Shown: piece by piece, positions 8,054 to 16,470 of the stretch
How positions within the stretch are numbered: the stretch's first letter is position 1
How the letters are laid out: each line of letters begins with the position of its first letter
Origin: Alkalihalobacillus sp. CinArs1
Lineage (GTDB): Bacteria > Bacillota > Bacilli > Bacillales > Guptibacillaceae
Length of the DNA stretch: 64,000 nt
Reading direction: 5' to 3'
Assembly: GCF_947387515.1 (NCBI RefSeq)
Contig: NZ_CANDOB010000005.1
Coordinates: 62,001 to 126,000 of the forward strand
The notes under the pieces: generated by a model
The model's input: only the letters and a program-made list of their open reading frames with translations
Told to the model about the DNA's origin: nothing
Database searches by the model: none
Made by a program: the position numbers and the translations under genes

Positions 8054-9418
8054 TCAGTTTATTCTGTATTTTTTAAGTTTTCTCACCACGCTCGGTTGGC
8101 TGATCCCTAGTGCTTCCGCTATTTTTGTCGTTGTTCTAAATTTACGTTTGGCTTCCTCTAACCTCTGTTTTTCTAGTTTTTCTAACGAAGATTGTAGACT
8201 CTCACTCGTATTATTCATTTTTGAATAGGAGTCTTGTTGGATTCTATACGTATCTGGTAGATCATCCAGGTGAATAGTAGATGAATTTGAGGTGACCACA
8301 ACACGCTCGATCAAATTCATTAATTCGCGAACGTTCCCCTTCCAATCAAGCTGACTCAACTCGTGTAAAACCTGCTTATCCATTACTCGTTTTCTTTTAT
8401 ACTCCTCGCAAAACTTGCTAAGAAAGGTATGAATCAGAGGAACGATATCTTCTTTCCTTTCTCTAAGGGGTGGAATGATAATCGGTACAACGTTTAGGCG
8501 GAAATATAAGTCTTCTCGGAACAACTTTTCTGTAACGGCACTTTCTAAATCTCGATTTGTTGCACTAATCAGCCTGAAATCCGAATGAATTTCTTTTCTG
8601 CCTCCTACACGATAAAAGCATTTATCCTGGATTAGTTTCAACACTTTCACTTGATTTGAAAGAGATAGTTCTCCGATCTCATCAAGAAACAGCGTTCCAC
8701 CTTCAGCCATCTCAGCTAATCCCATCCGACCGCCTTTTCTAGCTCCTGTAAACGACCCATCTTCATATCCAAAAAGCTCAGCTTCAAAAAGAGCATCAGG
8801 TATCGCACCACAGTTTACTTCTATAAAAGATCCGTCTCTCCGCTCACTATTGTTATGTATGAACCGGGCCATCTCTGATTTACCTACCCCTGATTCACCT
8901 AATAGTAGAACACTAACATCGACACCACAAATTTGTTTCGCAGTAGCAACTAACTTCCTCATTTCATCGCTACGCCCAACGATTCCATCTTCTGTATGTT
9001 GGGACTTCAGCCAATTAAGTTCGGTGCGCACCCGCTCGATTTCAGCAGACATTTCTTCCATTCCAGCTTTTATTTCCATAAGCTCTGTAACATCATGTGA
9101 ATAGCTAACAATTCGAATCAGCTTCCCGGTCTCATCATGCACCGGCACACCTGTAACAAGTAGTTTTTGACCATCTTGACCCGTTTGGACAAACGTCACT
9201 CGCTTATTCGACCGAACTACCATTGGCGTAGCTAGAGGGGTAAACAACCCTTCTTTCTCAAGCTCGTATACTGAGCGGCCCATTAGGTCCTTTGCCTTCA
9301 CTCCATAAACAGTCCCGGTTCCTTCACTCGCTTTTACAATGATTCCATTTGGATCTGTAACCAAAATATCATCCTGAAGTGAATGGAAAATTGCTTTGTA
9401 CTCATTCCAAGCATCCAT
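8054..9418 (-). CDS. PAS-AAA-Fis sigma-54-dependent transcriptional activator
   Basis: 454 residues. A PAS sensory domain (about 5-115) is linked by a short coiled coil to an AAA+ domain (about 145-385) with Walker A GESGVGKS (174-181), the sigma-54 contact loop GSFTGA (221-226, the GSFTGA variant of GAFTGA) and Walker B GTLFLDEI. The C-terminal helix-turn-helix TTKIAEALGISQPSVVRKLKKY binds enhancer DNA. It therefore senses a small ligand and activates sigma-54 polymerase, almost certainly at the promoter directly downstream. Copies of TATTC-N6-GAATA lie inside its own 3' coding region and upstream of its start, suiting enhancer binding and autoregulation. GGTGGGA precedes the ATG. Confidence 0.92.
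   Translation of the reverse strand: MDAWNEYKAIFHSLQDDILVTDPNGIIVKASEGTGTVYGVKAKDLMGRSVYELEKEGLFTPLATPMVVRSNKRVTFVQTGQDGQKLLVTGVPVHDETGKLIRIVSYSHDVTELMEIKAGMEEMSAEIERVRTELNWLKSQHTEDGIVGRSDEMRKLVATAKQICGVDVSVLLLGESGVGKSEMARFIHNNSERRDGSFIEVNCGAIPDALFEAELFGYEDGSFTGARKGGRMGLAEMAEGGTLFLDEIGELSLSNQVKVLKLIQDKCFYRVGGRKEIHSDFRLISATNRDLESAVTEKLFREDLYFRLNVVPIIIPPLRERKEDIVPLIHTFLSKFCEEYKRKRVMDKQVLHELSQLDWKGNVRELMNLIERVVVTSNSSTIHLDDLPDTYRIQQDSYSKMNNTSESLQSSLEKLEKQRLEEAKRKFRTTTKIAEALGISQPSVVRKLKKYRIN
8212..8227. promoter_or_regulatory. Candidate enhancer site (UAS) for the sigma-54 promoter
   Basis: TATTCATTTTTGAATA, an inverted repeat TATTC-N6-GAATA. It lies within the coding sequence of the regulator about 195 bases upstream of the predicted sigma-54 transcription start, a normal enhancer distance. 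Confidence 0.65.
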
Positions 9419-9432
9419 TGTATCCCACCTAT

Positions 9433-9448
9433 TATTCGTTTATGAATA
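9433..9448. promoter_or_regulatory. Candidate regulator-binding site upstream of the sigma-54 regulator gene
   Basis: TATTCGTTTATGAATA has the same TATTC-N6-GAATA form as 8212-8227. It lies 15-30 bases upstream of the regulator start codon, suiting autoregulation. Confidence 0.55.
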
Positions 9449-9494
9449 AGTATTCTATTTTTAGTCTCAATCCTTGCCATAGCTGTATTAAGTT

Positions 9495-9510
9495 AATTCA
9501 TTTTTGAATA
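9495..9510. promoter_or_regulatory. Second candidate regulator-binding site in the divergent region
   Basis: AATTCATTTTTGAATA differs by one base from the enhancer at 8212-8227. Its centre is 62 bases from the site at 9433-9448, about six helical turns, so two dimers could bind one face. Confidence 0.55.
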
Positions 9511-9619
9511 ATCTGTACTTTCATCATACCATATCGCTCTGTTTCAAAAGCAGAATTCTTTCCATTTAAAAACAAGAAAGATAAACTATTCTTTTAAATG
9601 AAATAAAGGAGGGTTTCCA

Positions 9620-10336
9620 TTGGAAAACCTAAAAGGCAAAACAGCACTTATTACTGGAGCAGCTAGAGGAATTGGGAAAGCAGTTGCAGTGAGATTAGCA
9701 GAAGAAGGCGTAAATATCGGAATGATAGCAAGAACGGAAGAAACACTTCAAAGCGTAGCAAAAGAAATAGAAGCCAAAGGTGTGAAAGTAGCGTATGCTG
9801 TTGCAGATATTTCTTCCAATGAAGAAGTCACGACCGCCGTATCTCGTATTCGTGAAGAACTTGGTCAAACAGATATCCTGATCAATAACGCTGGTATTGC
9901 TAAATTTGGAGGTTTCATGGACCTTGAGGTTTCTGATTGGGAAAAGATTATCCAGGTTAACCTTCTTGGTGCTTACTACGTTACTCGCGCCGTCTTACCA
10001 GATATGATCGAGAGAGAAACAGGCGACATTATTAACATTTCTTCAACCGCTGGTCAGAAAGGCGCCCCTGTAACGAGTGCTTACAGCGCTTCAAAGTTTG
10101 GTCTGATCGGACTAACAGAATCACTTGCACAAGAAGTGCGCAAGCACAATATTCGCGTTAGTGCCTTAACACCAAGTACAGTTTCTACTGACCTTGCTGT
10201 TGAAAACAATTTAACAGATGGAAATCAGGATCATATGCTTCAACCTGAAGATATGGCGGAGTTTATGGTTTCTCAGTTGAAGTTAAACAAACGTGTGTTT
10301 ATCAAAACAGCAGGACTTTGGACAACAAACCCGTAA
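9620..10336 (+). CDS. Short-chain dehydrogenase/reductase (3-ketoacyl-ACP reductase-like)
   Basis: 238 residues, a classical SDR: cofactor motif TGAARGIG (residues 13-20), NNAG (about 90-93) and the catalytic Ser-Tyr-Lys set in [20 protein letters not shown]. The arginine in IARTEET after the second strand suggests NADPH preference. The start is TTG at 9620, fixed by AAAGGAGGG at 9605-9613. FabG-like enzymes reduce 3-ketoacyl substrates, but isolated SDRs of this size often have other substrates. It is divergent from the sigma-54 regulator and has its own terminator. Confidence 0.85.
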   Translation: MENLKGKTALITGAARGIGKAVAVRLAEEGVNIGMIARTEETLQSVAKEIEAKGVKVAYAVADISSNEEVTTAVSRIREELGQTDILINNAGIAKFGGFMDLEVSDWEKIIQVNLLGAYYVTRAVLPDMIERETGDIINISSTAGQKGAPVTSAYSASKFGLIGLTESLAQEVRKHNIRVSALTPSTVSTDLAVENNLTDGNQDHMLQPEDMAEFMVSQLKLNKRVFIKTAGLWTTNP

Positions 10337-10344
10337 CTCGCCTT

Positions 10345-10371
10345 AATCAGCCTATCAGGCTGATTTTTTTA
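10345..10371 (+). terminator. Terminator after the SDR gene
   Basis: AATCAGCCT (10345-10353) pairs with AGGCTGATT (10357-10365) around a 3-base loop, then a run of T. Confidence 0.92.
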
Positions 10372-10467
10372 TGCTCTCTTTACCCGCCTTACATTTTGGA
10401 CTATGACAACCCACCAATAGCGTAAGTTAGAAAAGTGTAGAACCTGTTTGGAAGGGAGAGGAAATGT

Positions 10468-10683
10468 TTGAACGAACAATACCCGACTCTTACAAGCCTC
10501 GTTGATCCATATGTATATGAGACGCTCCAATCGATCACAGGAAGCATGGTGACTGTTGAAACAACGAGAGGATCACTTCGTGGTGTCTTACAAACCGTTA
10601 TGCCAGACCACATCGTGGTGCAAGTAAAGCAGACTCCTTTTTTTATTCGAATTCAACAAATCGTCTGGGTGTTTCCTAACTAA
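10468..10683 (+). CDS. YuzF family protein (DUF2642)
   Basis: 71 residues starting at TTG 10468 behind GGGAGAGG; the nearby ATG at 10464 is in another frame that closes after 13 codons. The body SLVDPYVYETLQSITGSMVTVETTRGSLRGVLQTVMPDHIVVQVKQTPFFIRIQQIVWVFP is typical of the DUF2642/YuzF group, a small Sm-like beta-barrel fold often found with spore coat proteins. Its function is unknown. It sits 18 bases upstream of the manganese catalase and is probably cotranscribed, which fits a spore-surface or late-sporulation role for both (inference). Confidence 0.85.
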   Translation: MNEQYPTLTSLVDPYVYETLQSITGSMVTVETTRGSLRGVLQTVMPDHIVVQVKQTPFFIRIQQIVWVFPN

Positions 10684-10701
10684 TAAGATGGGAGGCCAAT
10701 T

Positions 10702-11592
10702 ATGTTTAAGCGAATCAATAAGCAATTGATTGAACTTCCCATCCCTGATCACGGTGACGCTAACGCAGCTGCAGCGGTTCAGGATTTATTGGGCGGAAAA
10801 TTTGGTGAGATGTCAACGCTAAACAATTACATGTTTCAGTCTTTTAACTTTCGACAAAAGAAAAAATTAAAACCCTTCTACGACCTTGTCGCAAGTATTA
10901 CTGCTGAGGAATTCGGCCATGTTGAGCTCGTTACAACTTCCATCAACCTATTAACAAAAGGAAGCTCTTTCCCTGGTCCACCGGATATCACGCCACTTCA
11001 AAACGGGAAAGATGTTCGAAACACCGCACAATTCGTTTCAACCGCTCAAACGGCTCTAGGCGCAGACTCGATGGGAAACTCCTGGCGAGGGGATTACGTT
11101 TTTAGTAGCGGAAACCTCGTTTTAGACTTAATGCATAACTTCTTCCTCGAAATTGGTGCCAGAGCGCACAAGATGCGCGTCTATGAAATGACCGATCACC
11201 CTACAGCAAGAGAGATGATTGGCTATCTGCTTGTTCGAGGCGGCACGCACGTCCTCGCATATGCAAAAGCGATAGAAATCGCGACAGGCACCGACTTAAC
11301 CAAGATGCTTCCAGTGCCAAACTTAAGTAATTCAAGTTTCGACTACGCTAGAAAATTTGAGGACCGGGGGTTGAATAACGTCCTTTACACTTGGAGTGAT
11401 GGAGAGTATCAAGGCATTCGTCAAATTTGGAAAGGCACGAATCCTGAAAATGGCATGCCTTTACAAGTTATTGAAGGCACACCTCAAGGTGCAAAAATCC
11501 CTAGTCTAGACGATTTACCAGAAGAATTTGCCCCGGGTATCACTAGGGACCATTATGAAGAGATCGCAAAACGCTTGATGAAGAATATGTAA
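10702..11592 (+). CDS. Manganese catalase family protein
   Basis: 296 residues of the di-manganese ferritin-like catalase family, which converts hydrogen peroxide to water and oxygen. The expected metal ligands are all present: Glu36 (GGKFGEMSTL), Glu70 and His73 (AEEFGHVE), Glu150 (FFLEIGARAH) and His183 (RGGTHVLAYAKA). The C-terminal extension NPENGMPLQVIEGTPQGAKIP is usual in Bacillus members, which are often spore-coat associated. GGGAGG lies 6 bases upstream of the ATG. It follows the YuzF gene in a two-gene unit and ends at a strong bidirectional terminator. Confidence 0.93.
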   Translation: MFKRINKQLIELPIPDHGDANAAAAVQDLLGGKFGEMSTLNNYMFQSFNFRQKKKLKPFYDLVASITAEEFGHVELVTTSINLLTKGSSFPGPPDITPLQNGKDVRNTAQFVSTAQTALGADSMGNSWRGDYVFSSGNLVLDLMHNFFLEIGARAHKMRVYEMTDHPTAREMIGYLLVRGGTHVLAYAKAIEIATGTDLTKMLPVPNLSNSSFDYARKFEDRGLNNVLYTWSDGEYQGIRQIWKGTNPENGMPLQVIEGTPQGAKIPSLDDLPEEFAPGITRDHYEEIAKRLMKNM

Positions 11593-11594
11593 AA

Positions 11595-11634
11595 ACACCT
11601 GCTTTCCATTTTGGAAAGCAGGTGTCCTCTTTTA
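11595..11634. terminator. Terminator between Mn catalase and the endonuclease gene
   Basis: ACACCTGCTTTCC (11595-11607) pairs with 11613-11625, followed by CCTCTTTT. It is flanked by A and T tracts and serves both convergent genes. Confidence 0.88.
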
Positions 11635-12804
11635 CCAGATCGATTCAACCCATTCAGGATGATCGATAAAAGGGTTTCGATTATGCTGATACTGATTATA
11701 AATCACATCATTACGGTTTCTCTCAAAGTCATCTACAGGATCCATCTCATGCCATGCTTTTAATACAGAAACTTTCCCCATGTATGGAGCAGAACCATTG
11801 TTAACGAGATCATTAAGCTCAAGATCTAGTTCTCCGCTATCTCCTTCGTAACGTACAGCCATATAAAATATCATTCTAGCTACGTCACCTTTTACACTGT
11901 CTCGTGGTTCCCATGAATCACTGTCAGAATAGTTTCCTCTCGCTTCAGTATTCTCTGAACCTCCATTATCAAAGTCTAGGTTACCTCTTGAACCGTTTAC
12001 AGTTACATCAGTAGGACGTAGATGATGGATGTCTGTCCCTGGTCCCATCGCAGTTCCGAAATCACCGTGAGATTTCGCCCATACGTGTTCACGGTTCCAA
12101 TCGTCGACATTGCCTCCGTTCTCATACTTACTCTTAGACCAACCGCTATATAGTAAGAGAACGTTATTAGGATTAGCTGGGTCTTCGTCAGTCACTCGAA
12201 GCGCATCCCACACTTGACTATATGAAAGCTCTGTATGGTCATCGATAATCATATGGAGTTCTGATTTCAATGCATTTCCTGTTTTTCCTTCAGCAGATTG
12301 ATAGTACGTACCATAATCCCCTCCAGAACCGCCGTTTCCGTCATTTCCTCCGCTACCGCTACTTGTTAACTCCATTGCAGTAACGCTTTTTTCACCTGGG
12401 TGTGCAAAATAATCAGTCAATGAACCCGTTACTTTAATTTTCTCACCCATTAATTCAGGGTTACTCTTCAACCCAAATTCACTTCTAAACTGTGATGGAA
12501 TTTGGACATACAGCATATCATCCATGTTTGATTCGCCCGCTTGATCTGCGATCGCCATCGCATAGTCATCTTGAAAGTTACTTGTCGAAACAGAAGTCGT
12601 CGATTCAGGCTTTCCAACGATGTATCCCTCTACCGTTACACCTGACTCCCCTTGATTCGCTATTCCCTGAGCTACTGAATACGGTGATGCAGCCGTTCCA
12701 GAACCAGACGCGTTTGAAGGTGTGATTGACATGTACAAAGAGACAAGTGAAAGAGCGACCATGATCAACACAGTGGTTAGTACACGATTTCTAGCAGTAG
12801 TCAT
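11632..12804 (-). CDS. Secreted endonuclease I family nuclease with N-terminal DUF6359 (OB-like) domain
   Basis: 390 residues. Residues 1-33 form a signal peptide (basic MTTARNR, hydrophobic core, cleavage near SNA-SG). Residues about 36-150 (ASPYSVAQGIANQGESGVTVEGYIVG) match DUF6359, an OB-like module; a Gly/Ser/Asn linker follows. The nuclease domain (about 170-390) has WNREHVWAKSHGDFG with the catalytic His, DIHHLRPTDVTVNGSRGNLDFD and the C-terminal RNDVIYNQYQHNRNPFIDHPEWVE. Related enzymes (Bsn, YurI) degrade extracellular DNA and RNA for phosphate or nucleosides. The gene is monocistronic. Confidence 0.9.
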   Translation of the reverse strand: MTTARNRVLTTVLIMVALSLVSLYMSITPSNASGSGTAASPYSVAQGIANQGESGVTVEGYIVGKPESTTSVSTSNFQDDYAMAIADQAGESNMDDMLYVQIPSQFRSEFGLKSNPELMGEKIKVTGSLTDYFAHPGEKSVTAMELTSSGSGGNDGNGGSGGDYGTYYQSAEGKTGNALKSELHMIIDDHTELSYSQVWDALRVTDEDPANPNNVLLLYSGWSKSKYENGGNVDDWNREHVWAKSHGDFGTAMGPGTDIHHLRPTDVTVNGSRGNLDFDNGGSENTEARGNYSDSDSWEPRDSVKGDVARMIFYMAVRYEGDSGELDLELNDLVNNGSAPYMGKVSVLKAWHEMDPVDDFERNRNDVIYNQYQHNRNPFIDHPEWVESIW

Positions 12805-13061
12805 ATAATATCCTCCCCGGTTTAATAGCCCGCTTAAGGCTACTACTAGATTAAACGTACCGTATTAAGGTGAATGAAACACGATGTAAATGTTACTTAA
12901 TTTTATCGTGACTTTAGAACTAAGCGCACGTTTTAGAAGACTATCGACCTAGATAACTTCATGAAGTTACCAAAGATTTAACCTGCCTTCACCTTTCATC
13001 AAAGCGTTTTGTCATATATAATCAATGAAGATTGTTAAACATTAAATAAAGGGTGTTTCCT

Positions 13062-14618
13062 ATGAGTATATTAACCGTGAAAAACCTTACTCACGGATTC
13101 GGTGACCGAGCAATTTTTGATGATGTTTCATTTCGTCTATTAAAAGGTGAACACATTGGACTGATCGGTGCCAATGGAGAAGGTAAATCTACGTTCATGA
13201 ACATTATTACAGGTAAACTTGAGCCTGATGAGGGGACCGTCGAATGGTCTAAAAACGTAAGAGTCGGCTACCTCGATCAACACACTGTGTTAGAACGAGG
13301 CATGACGATTCGCGACGCATTAAAAGGTGCGTTTCAATACCTGTTCGATTATGAAGCAGAAATGAATGAACTGTTTGCAAAGATGGGAGACGCTTCCCCT
13401 GATGAATTAGAAAAACTTATGGAGGAAACAGGTACTCTCCAGGATGTGCTAACAAACAACGACTTCTACGTCATCGATGCAAAAGTTGAGGAGATTGCGC
13501 GTGGACTTGGTCTCGATGAAATTGGACTTGAAAAGGATGTTCAAGATTTAAGTGGCGGTCAAAGAACGAAGGTTCTTCTAGCAAAGCTTCTCCTAGAGAA
13601 GCCTGAAATCCTTCTTCTCGATGAGCCAACAAACTACCTTGATGAACAGCATATCGTCTGGCTTAAGCGTTATTTGCAGGAATATGAAAATGCGTTCATC
13701 CTCATTTCACATGATATTCCTTTCCTGAACAGTGTAATAAACCTGATCTATCACATGGAAAATCAAGAGCTAACAAGATATGTCGGTGACTACAATAACT
13801 TCCTTGAAGTATATGAAGTGAAAAAGCAGCAATTAGAAGCAGCTTACAAGAAACAGCAGCAGGAAATTTCACAGCTTAAAGATTTTGTAGCACGAAACAA
13901 AGCTCGAGTAGCAACGCGGAACATGGCGATGTCGCGTCAGAAAAAACTCGATAAGATGGATGTCATCGAACTTGCAAAAGAAAAGCCAAAGCCTGAATTT
14001 AATTTTAAGCAAGCGCGAGCATCAGGTAAATTGATCTTCGAAACGAATGATCTCGTTATCGGATACGAAGAACCTCTATCTCGTCCTCTCAATTTAACGA
14101 TGGAGCGTGGACAGAAAATCGCGCTCATGGGGGCAAACGGTATTGGGAAAACCACTCTTCTCAGGAGTATCCTTGGGGAGATTAAGCCGATAAGTGGATC
14201 AGTTGAAAAAGGCGACTACCTTTATATCGGATATTTCGAACAAGAGATCAAAACGAAATCCAATAATACATGTATAGAAGAAGTGTGGAAGGAATTCCCT
14301 CACTACAGCCAGGCACAAATTCGAGCAGCGTTAGCAAAGTGTGGACTTACAACAAAACACATTGAAAGCAAAGTAGAAGTACTGAGCGGAGGCGAAAAAG
14401 CCAAAGTTCGCCTTTGCAAACTGATGAACAACGAATCGAACCTGCTCGTGCTCGATGAGCCGACAAATCACCTTGACGTAGAAGCAAAAGCAGAATTAAA
14501 ACGTGCTCTACAAGAATATAAAGGCAGCATTATCTTGATCTCACACGAACCTGAATTTTATCAAGATGTTGCGACTGACGTTTGGAATTGCGAAGACTGG
14601 ACGACCAAACTTGTGTAA
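13062..14618 (+). CDS. ABC-F family ATPase (duplicated ATP-binding cassette, cytoplasmic)
   Basis: 518 residues with two ATP cassettes and no membrane segments: Walker A GANGEGKST (about 38-46) and GANGIGKTT, signatures LSGGQRTKVLLAK and LSGGEKAKVRLCK, Walker B LLLDEPTNYLD and LVLDEPTNHLD. The charged interdomain linker EAAYKKQQQEISQLKDFVARNKARVATR is the P-site-tRNA-interaction motif region that defines ABC-F. These proteins act on ribosomes as translation factors; some protect against antibiotics. ATG 13062 with AAAGGG upstream is preferred to GTG 13053. Single-gene unit with its own terminator. Confidence 0.9.
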   Translation: MSILTVKNLTHGFGDRAIFDDVSFRLLKGEHIGLIGANGEGKSTFMNIITGKLEPDEGTVEWSKNVRVGYLDQHTVLERGMTIRDALKGAFQYLFDYEAEMNELFAKMGDASPDELEKLMEETGTLQDVLTNNDFYVIDAKVEEIARGLGLDEIGLEKDVQDLSGGQRTKVLLAKLLLEKPEILLLDEPTNYLDEQHIVWLKRYLQEYENAFILISHDIPFLNSVINLIYHMENQELTRYVGDYNNFLEVYEVKKQQLEAAYKKQQQEISQLKDFVARNKARVATRNMAMSRQKKLDKMDVIELAKEKPKPEFNFKQARASGKLIFETNDLVIGYEEPLSRPLNLTMERGQKIALMGANGIGKTTLLRSILGEIKPISGSVEKGDYLYIGYFEQEIKTKSNNTCIEEVWKEFPHYSQAQIRAALAKCGLTTKHIESKVEVLSGGEKAKVRLCKLMNNESNLLVLDEPTNHLDVEAKAELKRALQEYKGSIILISHEPEFYQDVATDVWNCEDWTTKLV

Positions 14619-14631
14619 TGCATTTAACGAG

Positions 14632-14662
14632 GCTTACCCCATTTAGGGGTAAGTCTTTTTTT
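14632..14662 (+). terminator. Terminator after the ABC-F gene
   Basis: CTTACCCC (14633-14640) pairs with GGGGTAAG (14646-14653), followed by TCTTTTTTT. Confidence 0.88.
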
Positions 14663-14732
14663 ATTGGTTTCTGAATGAATGAAAACATCTTGGAAAAAAT
14701 AGGAACGTTGAATACGTTAGGAGGTTATTGAA

Positions 14733-16268
14733 TTGACTGATAAGAATGCGTGGCCACAGTCTCCAGAACCCATTTGGCGGGTAGGGAAGCAACAAAGTCC
14801 TCACTCTGCTCTCACTGAGAATATAGAAACAGATGTGGTTGTTGTTGGTGGTGGAATTACAGGGATTACTTCGGCTTATCTTCTCGCAAAAGAGGGACTA
14901 CGCGTTGTACTTCTTGAAGCAAACCAGGTATTGAACGGTACAACAGGACATACCACTGCAAAGATTACAGCGCAGCACGACCTGATTTACGATGAATTTC
15001 TAAATCACTTTGGAAAAGAAAATGCACAGTTGTATTACCGTGCTAATGTTGAAGCATTGAAATTTATCAAACAAACGATTGATCAAGATTCCATTTCTTG
15101 TTCATTTTCAGAGGAAGATGCTTATCTTTATGCGACTACCCCAGAGTACGCAAGAAAATTAACAAATGAAATGCGTGCGTACCAACAGCTCGGCATTCAT
15201 GGAGAGTTCGTAAACAGCCTGCCACTTGACCTTCCAATAAAAGCTGGCATCAAGATGCCAAACCAAGCTCAATTCGATCCAGTTGCTTATTTAACGCCTC
15301 TTCTCAATTCGTTCCTACAAAATGGCGGGAGGATTTATGAGAAGACTGTCGCGGTCGATGTTCAAAAAGGGACGAATCCAGTTGTTGTGACGAAGAATGG
15401 CTCAACCGTTACATGCAAACACGTGCTAGCTTGCTCACATTTCCCTTTCTATGATGGAAATGCCCTCTATTTTTCTCGCATGTATGCTGAAGCTTCTTAC
15501 GTTGTAGCAGCATCCACGAAATCTGAATTCCCTGGTGGAATGTATTTAAGTGCAGAAGACCCTAAGAGATCGATGAGAAGTCATACCTTTAATGGTGAGA
15601 AGCTTGTACTCTTCGGAGGTGAGAGTCATAAGACCGGTCAAGGAAACAGATTGAGTGATCATTACAAAGCGCTTAAGTTCTTTGCAGAGGAAACGCTTGG
15701 AGTGAAGAATGTACTCTATCGCTGGTCGGCCGAGGACTTTTATACGCTAGACAAGCTTCCATACATAGGACCTGTTACATCCAAGCAGGATAACATCTTG
15801 ATCGCTACTGGGTTTCACAAATGGGGCATGACGAACGGCACTACGGCTGCTCTTTTGTTCAAGGACTATGTAATGGGGAATACGAATCCATATCAAGACC
15901 TGTTTTCCCCATCACGCTTCTATGCGGATCCGAGCATCAAAACATTCCTCGTACAAAATGCGGACGTGGCTGGTCAATTTGTGAAAGGGAAATTGTCTGT
16001 TCCAAAAAAGAAAATCTCAGAATTGAAGCAAGATGAAGGAGCCGTTGTCCGTATCAACGGAAGAAGGGCTGGAGCATACAAAGATCAAGAAGGATCCGTT
16101 CACCTCGTCGATACAACTTGTACCCATTTGTATTGCGAGGTCGAATGGAATGATGGAGACCGAACGTGGGATTGCCCTTGCCACGGCTCTCGATTCGGGG
16201 TTGATGGTAAAGTGATCGAAGGACCGGCTGACAGACCTCTTACCAACTTAACAGATGAGCTCGAATAG
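14733..16268 (+). CDS. FAD-dependent amine/glycine-oxidase-like oxidoreductase with C-terminal Rieske domain
   Basis: 511 residues. The N-terminus carries the FAD dinucleotide motif DVVVVGGGITGITSAYLLAKEG (about residues 32-53) and a DAO-type fold with LNGTTGHTTAKITAQH, and IATGFHKWGMTNGT near residue 365. Residues about 425-505 are a Rieske [2Fe-2S] domain with both ligand boxes intact (CTHLYC and CPCHGSRFG). Such fusions feed electrons between a flavin and an iron-sulfur cluster; the substrate is unknown. The start is TTG 14733 after TAGGAGG (14718-14724); a TTG at 14728 closes at once. Single gene with its own terminator. Confidence 0.88.
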   Translation: MTDKNAWPQSPEPIWRVGKQQSPHSALTENIETDVVVVGGGITGITSAYLLAKEGLRVVLLEANQVLNGTTGHTTAKITAQHDLIYDEFLNHFGKENAQLYYRANVEALKFIKQTIDQDSISCSFSEEDAYLYATTPEYARKLTNEMRAYQQLGIHGEFVNSLPLDLPIKAGIKMPNQAQFDPVAYLTPLLNSFLQNGGRIYEKTVAVDVQKGTNPVVVTKNGSTVTCKHVLACSHFPFYDGNALYFSRMYAEASYVVAASTKSEFPGGMYLSAEDPKRSMRSHTFNGEKLVLFGGESHKTGQGNRLSDHYKALKFFAEETLGVKNVLYRWSAEDFYTLDKLPYIGPVTSKQDNILIATGFHKWGMTNGTTAALLFKDYVMGNTNPYQDLFSPSRFYADPSIKTFLVQNADVAGQFVKGKLSVPKKKISELKQDEGAVVRINGRRAGAYKDQEGSVHLVDTTCTHLYCEVEWNDGDRTWDCPCHGSRFGVDGKVIEGPADRPLTNLTDELE

Positions 16269-16273
16269 TTTTT

Positions 16274-16308
16274 AGCTAGGAGGATTTCCTTCTGGCTTCT
16301 TTTTTTAT
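16274..16308 (+). terminator. Terminator after the FAD/Rieske gene
   Basis: AGCTAGGAGGA (16274-16284) pairs with 16287-16297 using two G-T wobbles, 2-base loop as drawn, followed by T7. Confidence 0.8.
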
Positions 16309-16330
16309 GGAAAATTCGAGTGAAACACTC

Positions 16331-16346
16331 TATTTCCGCGGAAATA
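16331..16346. promoter_or_regulatory. 16-bp perfect palindrome, possibly a variant Noc-type site
   Basis: TATTTCCGCGGAAATA is symmetric at all 16 positions. It differs from the Bacillus Noc binding consensus ATTTCCCGGGAAAT only by the two central bases. It may instead be an operator for the MarR unit 125 bases downstream. Confidence 0.4.
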
Positions 16347-16435
16347 ATTCAACAATCGATTCGGTTCGACTCTATTCTTAGAAGCTACTATTCTTTACAT
16401 TCCTCTCCTCAGCCGTTAGACTGGAGTTTATGATT

Positions 16436-16455
16436 TTATTTACCTAGGTAAATAA
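16436..16455. promoter_or_regulatory. 20-bp perfect palindrome, probable MarR operator
   Basis: TTATTTACCTAGGTAAATAA is symmetric at all 20 positions and lies 15 bases upstream of the MarR start codon, just before the ribosome site CGGAGGG. Position and form suit autorepression of the marR-MFS unit. Confidence 0.8.
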
Positions 16456-16470
16456 TGTGCGGAGGGCTCT

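Noticed and set aside
9587-9605. Fourth TATTC-type site before the SDR gene
   Set aside because: The second half reads TGAAATA and not GAATA at the right spacing; the match is what AT-rich DNA gives by chance.
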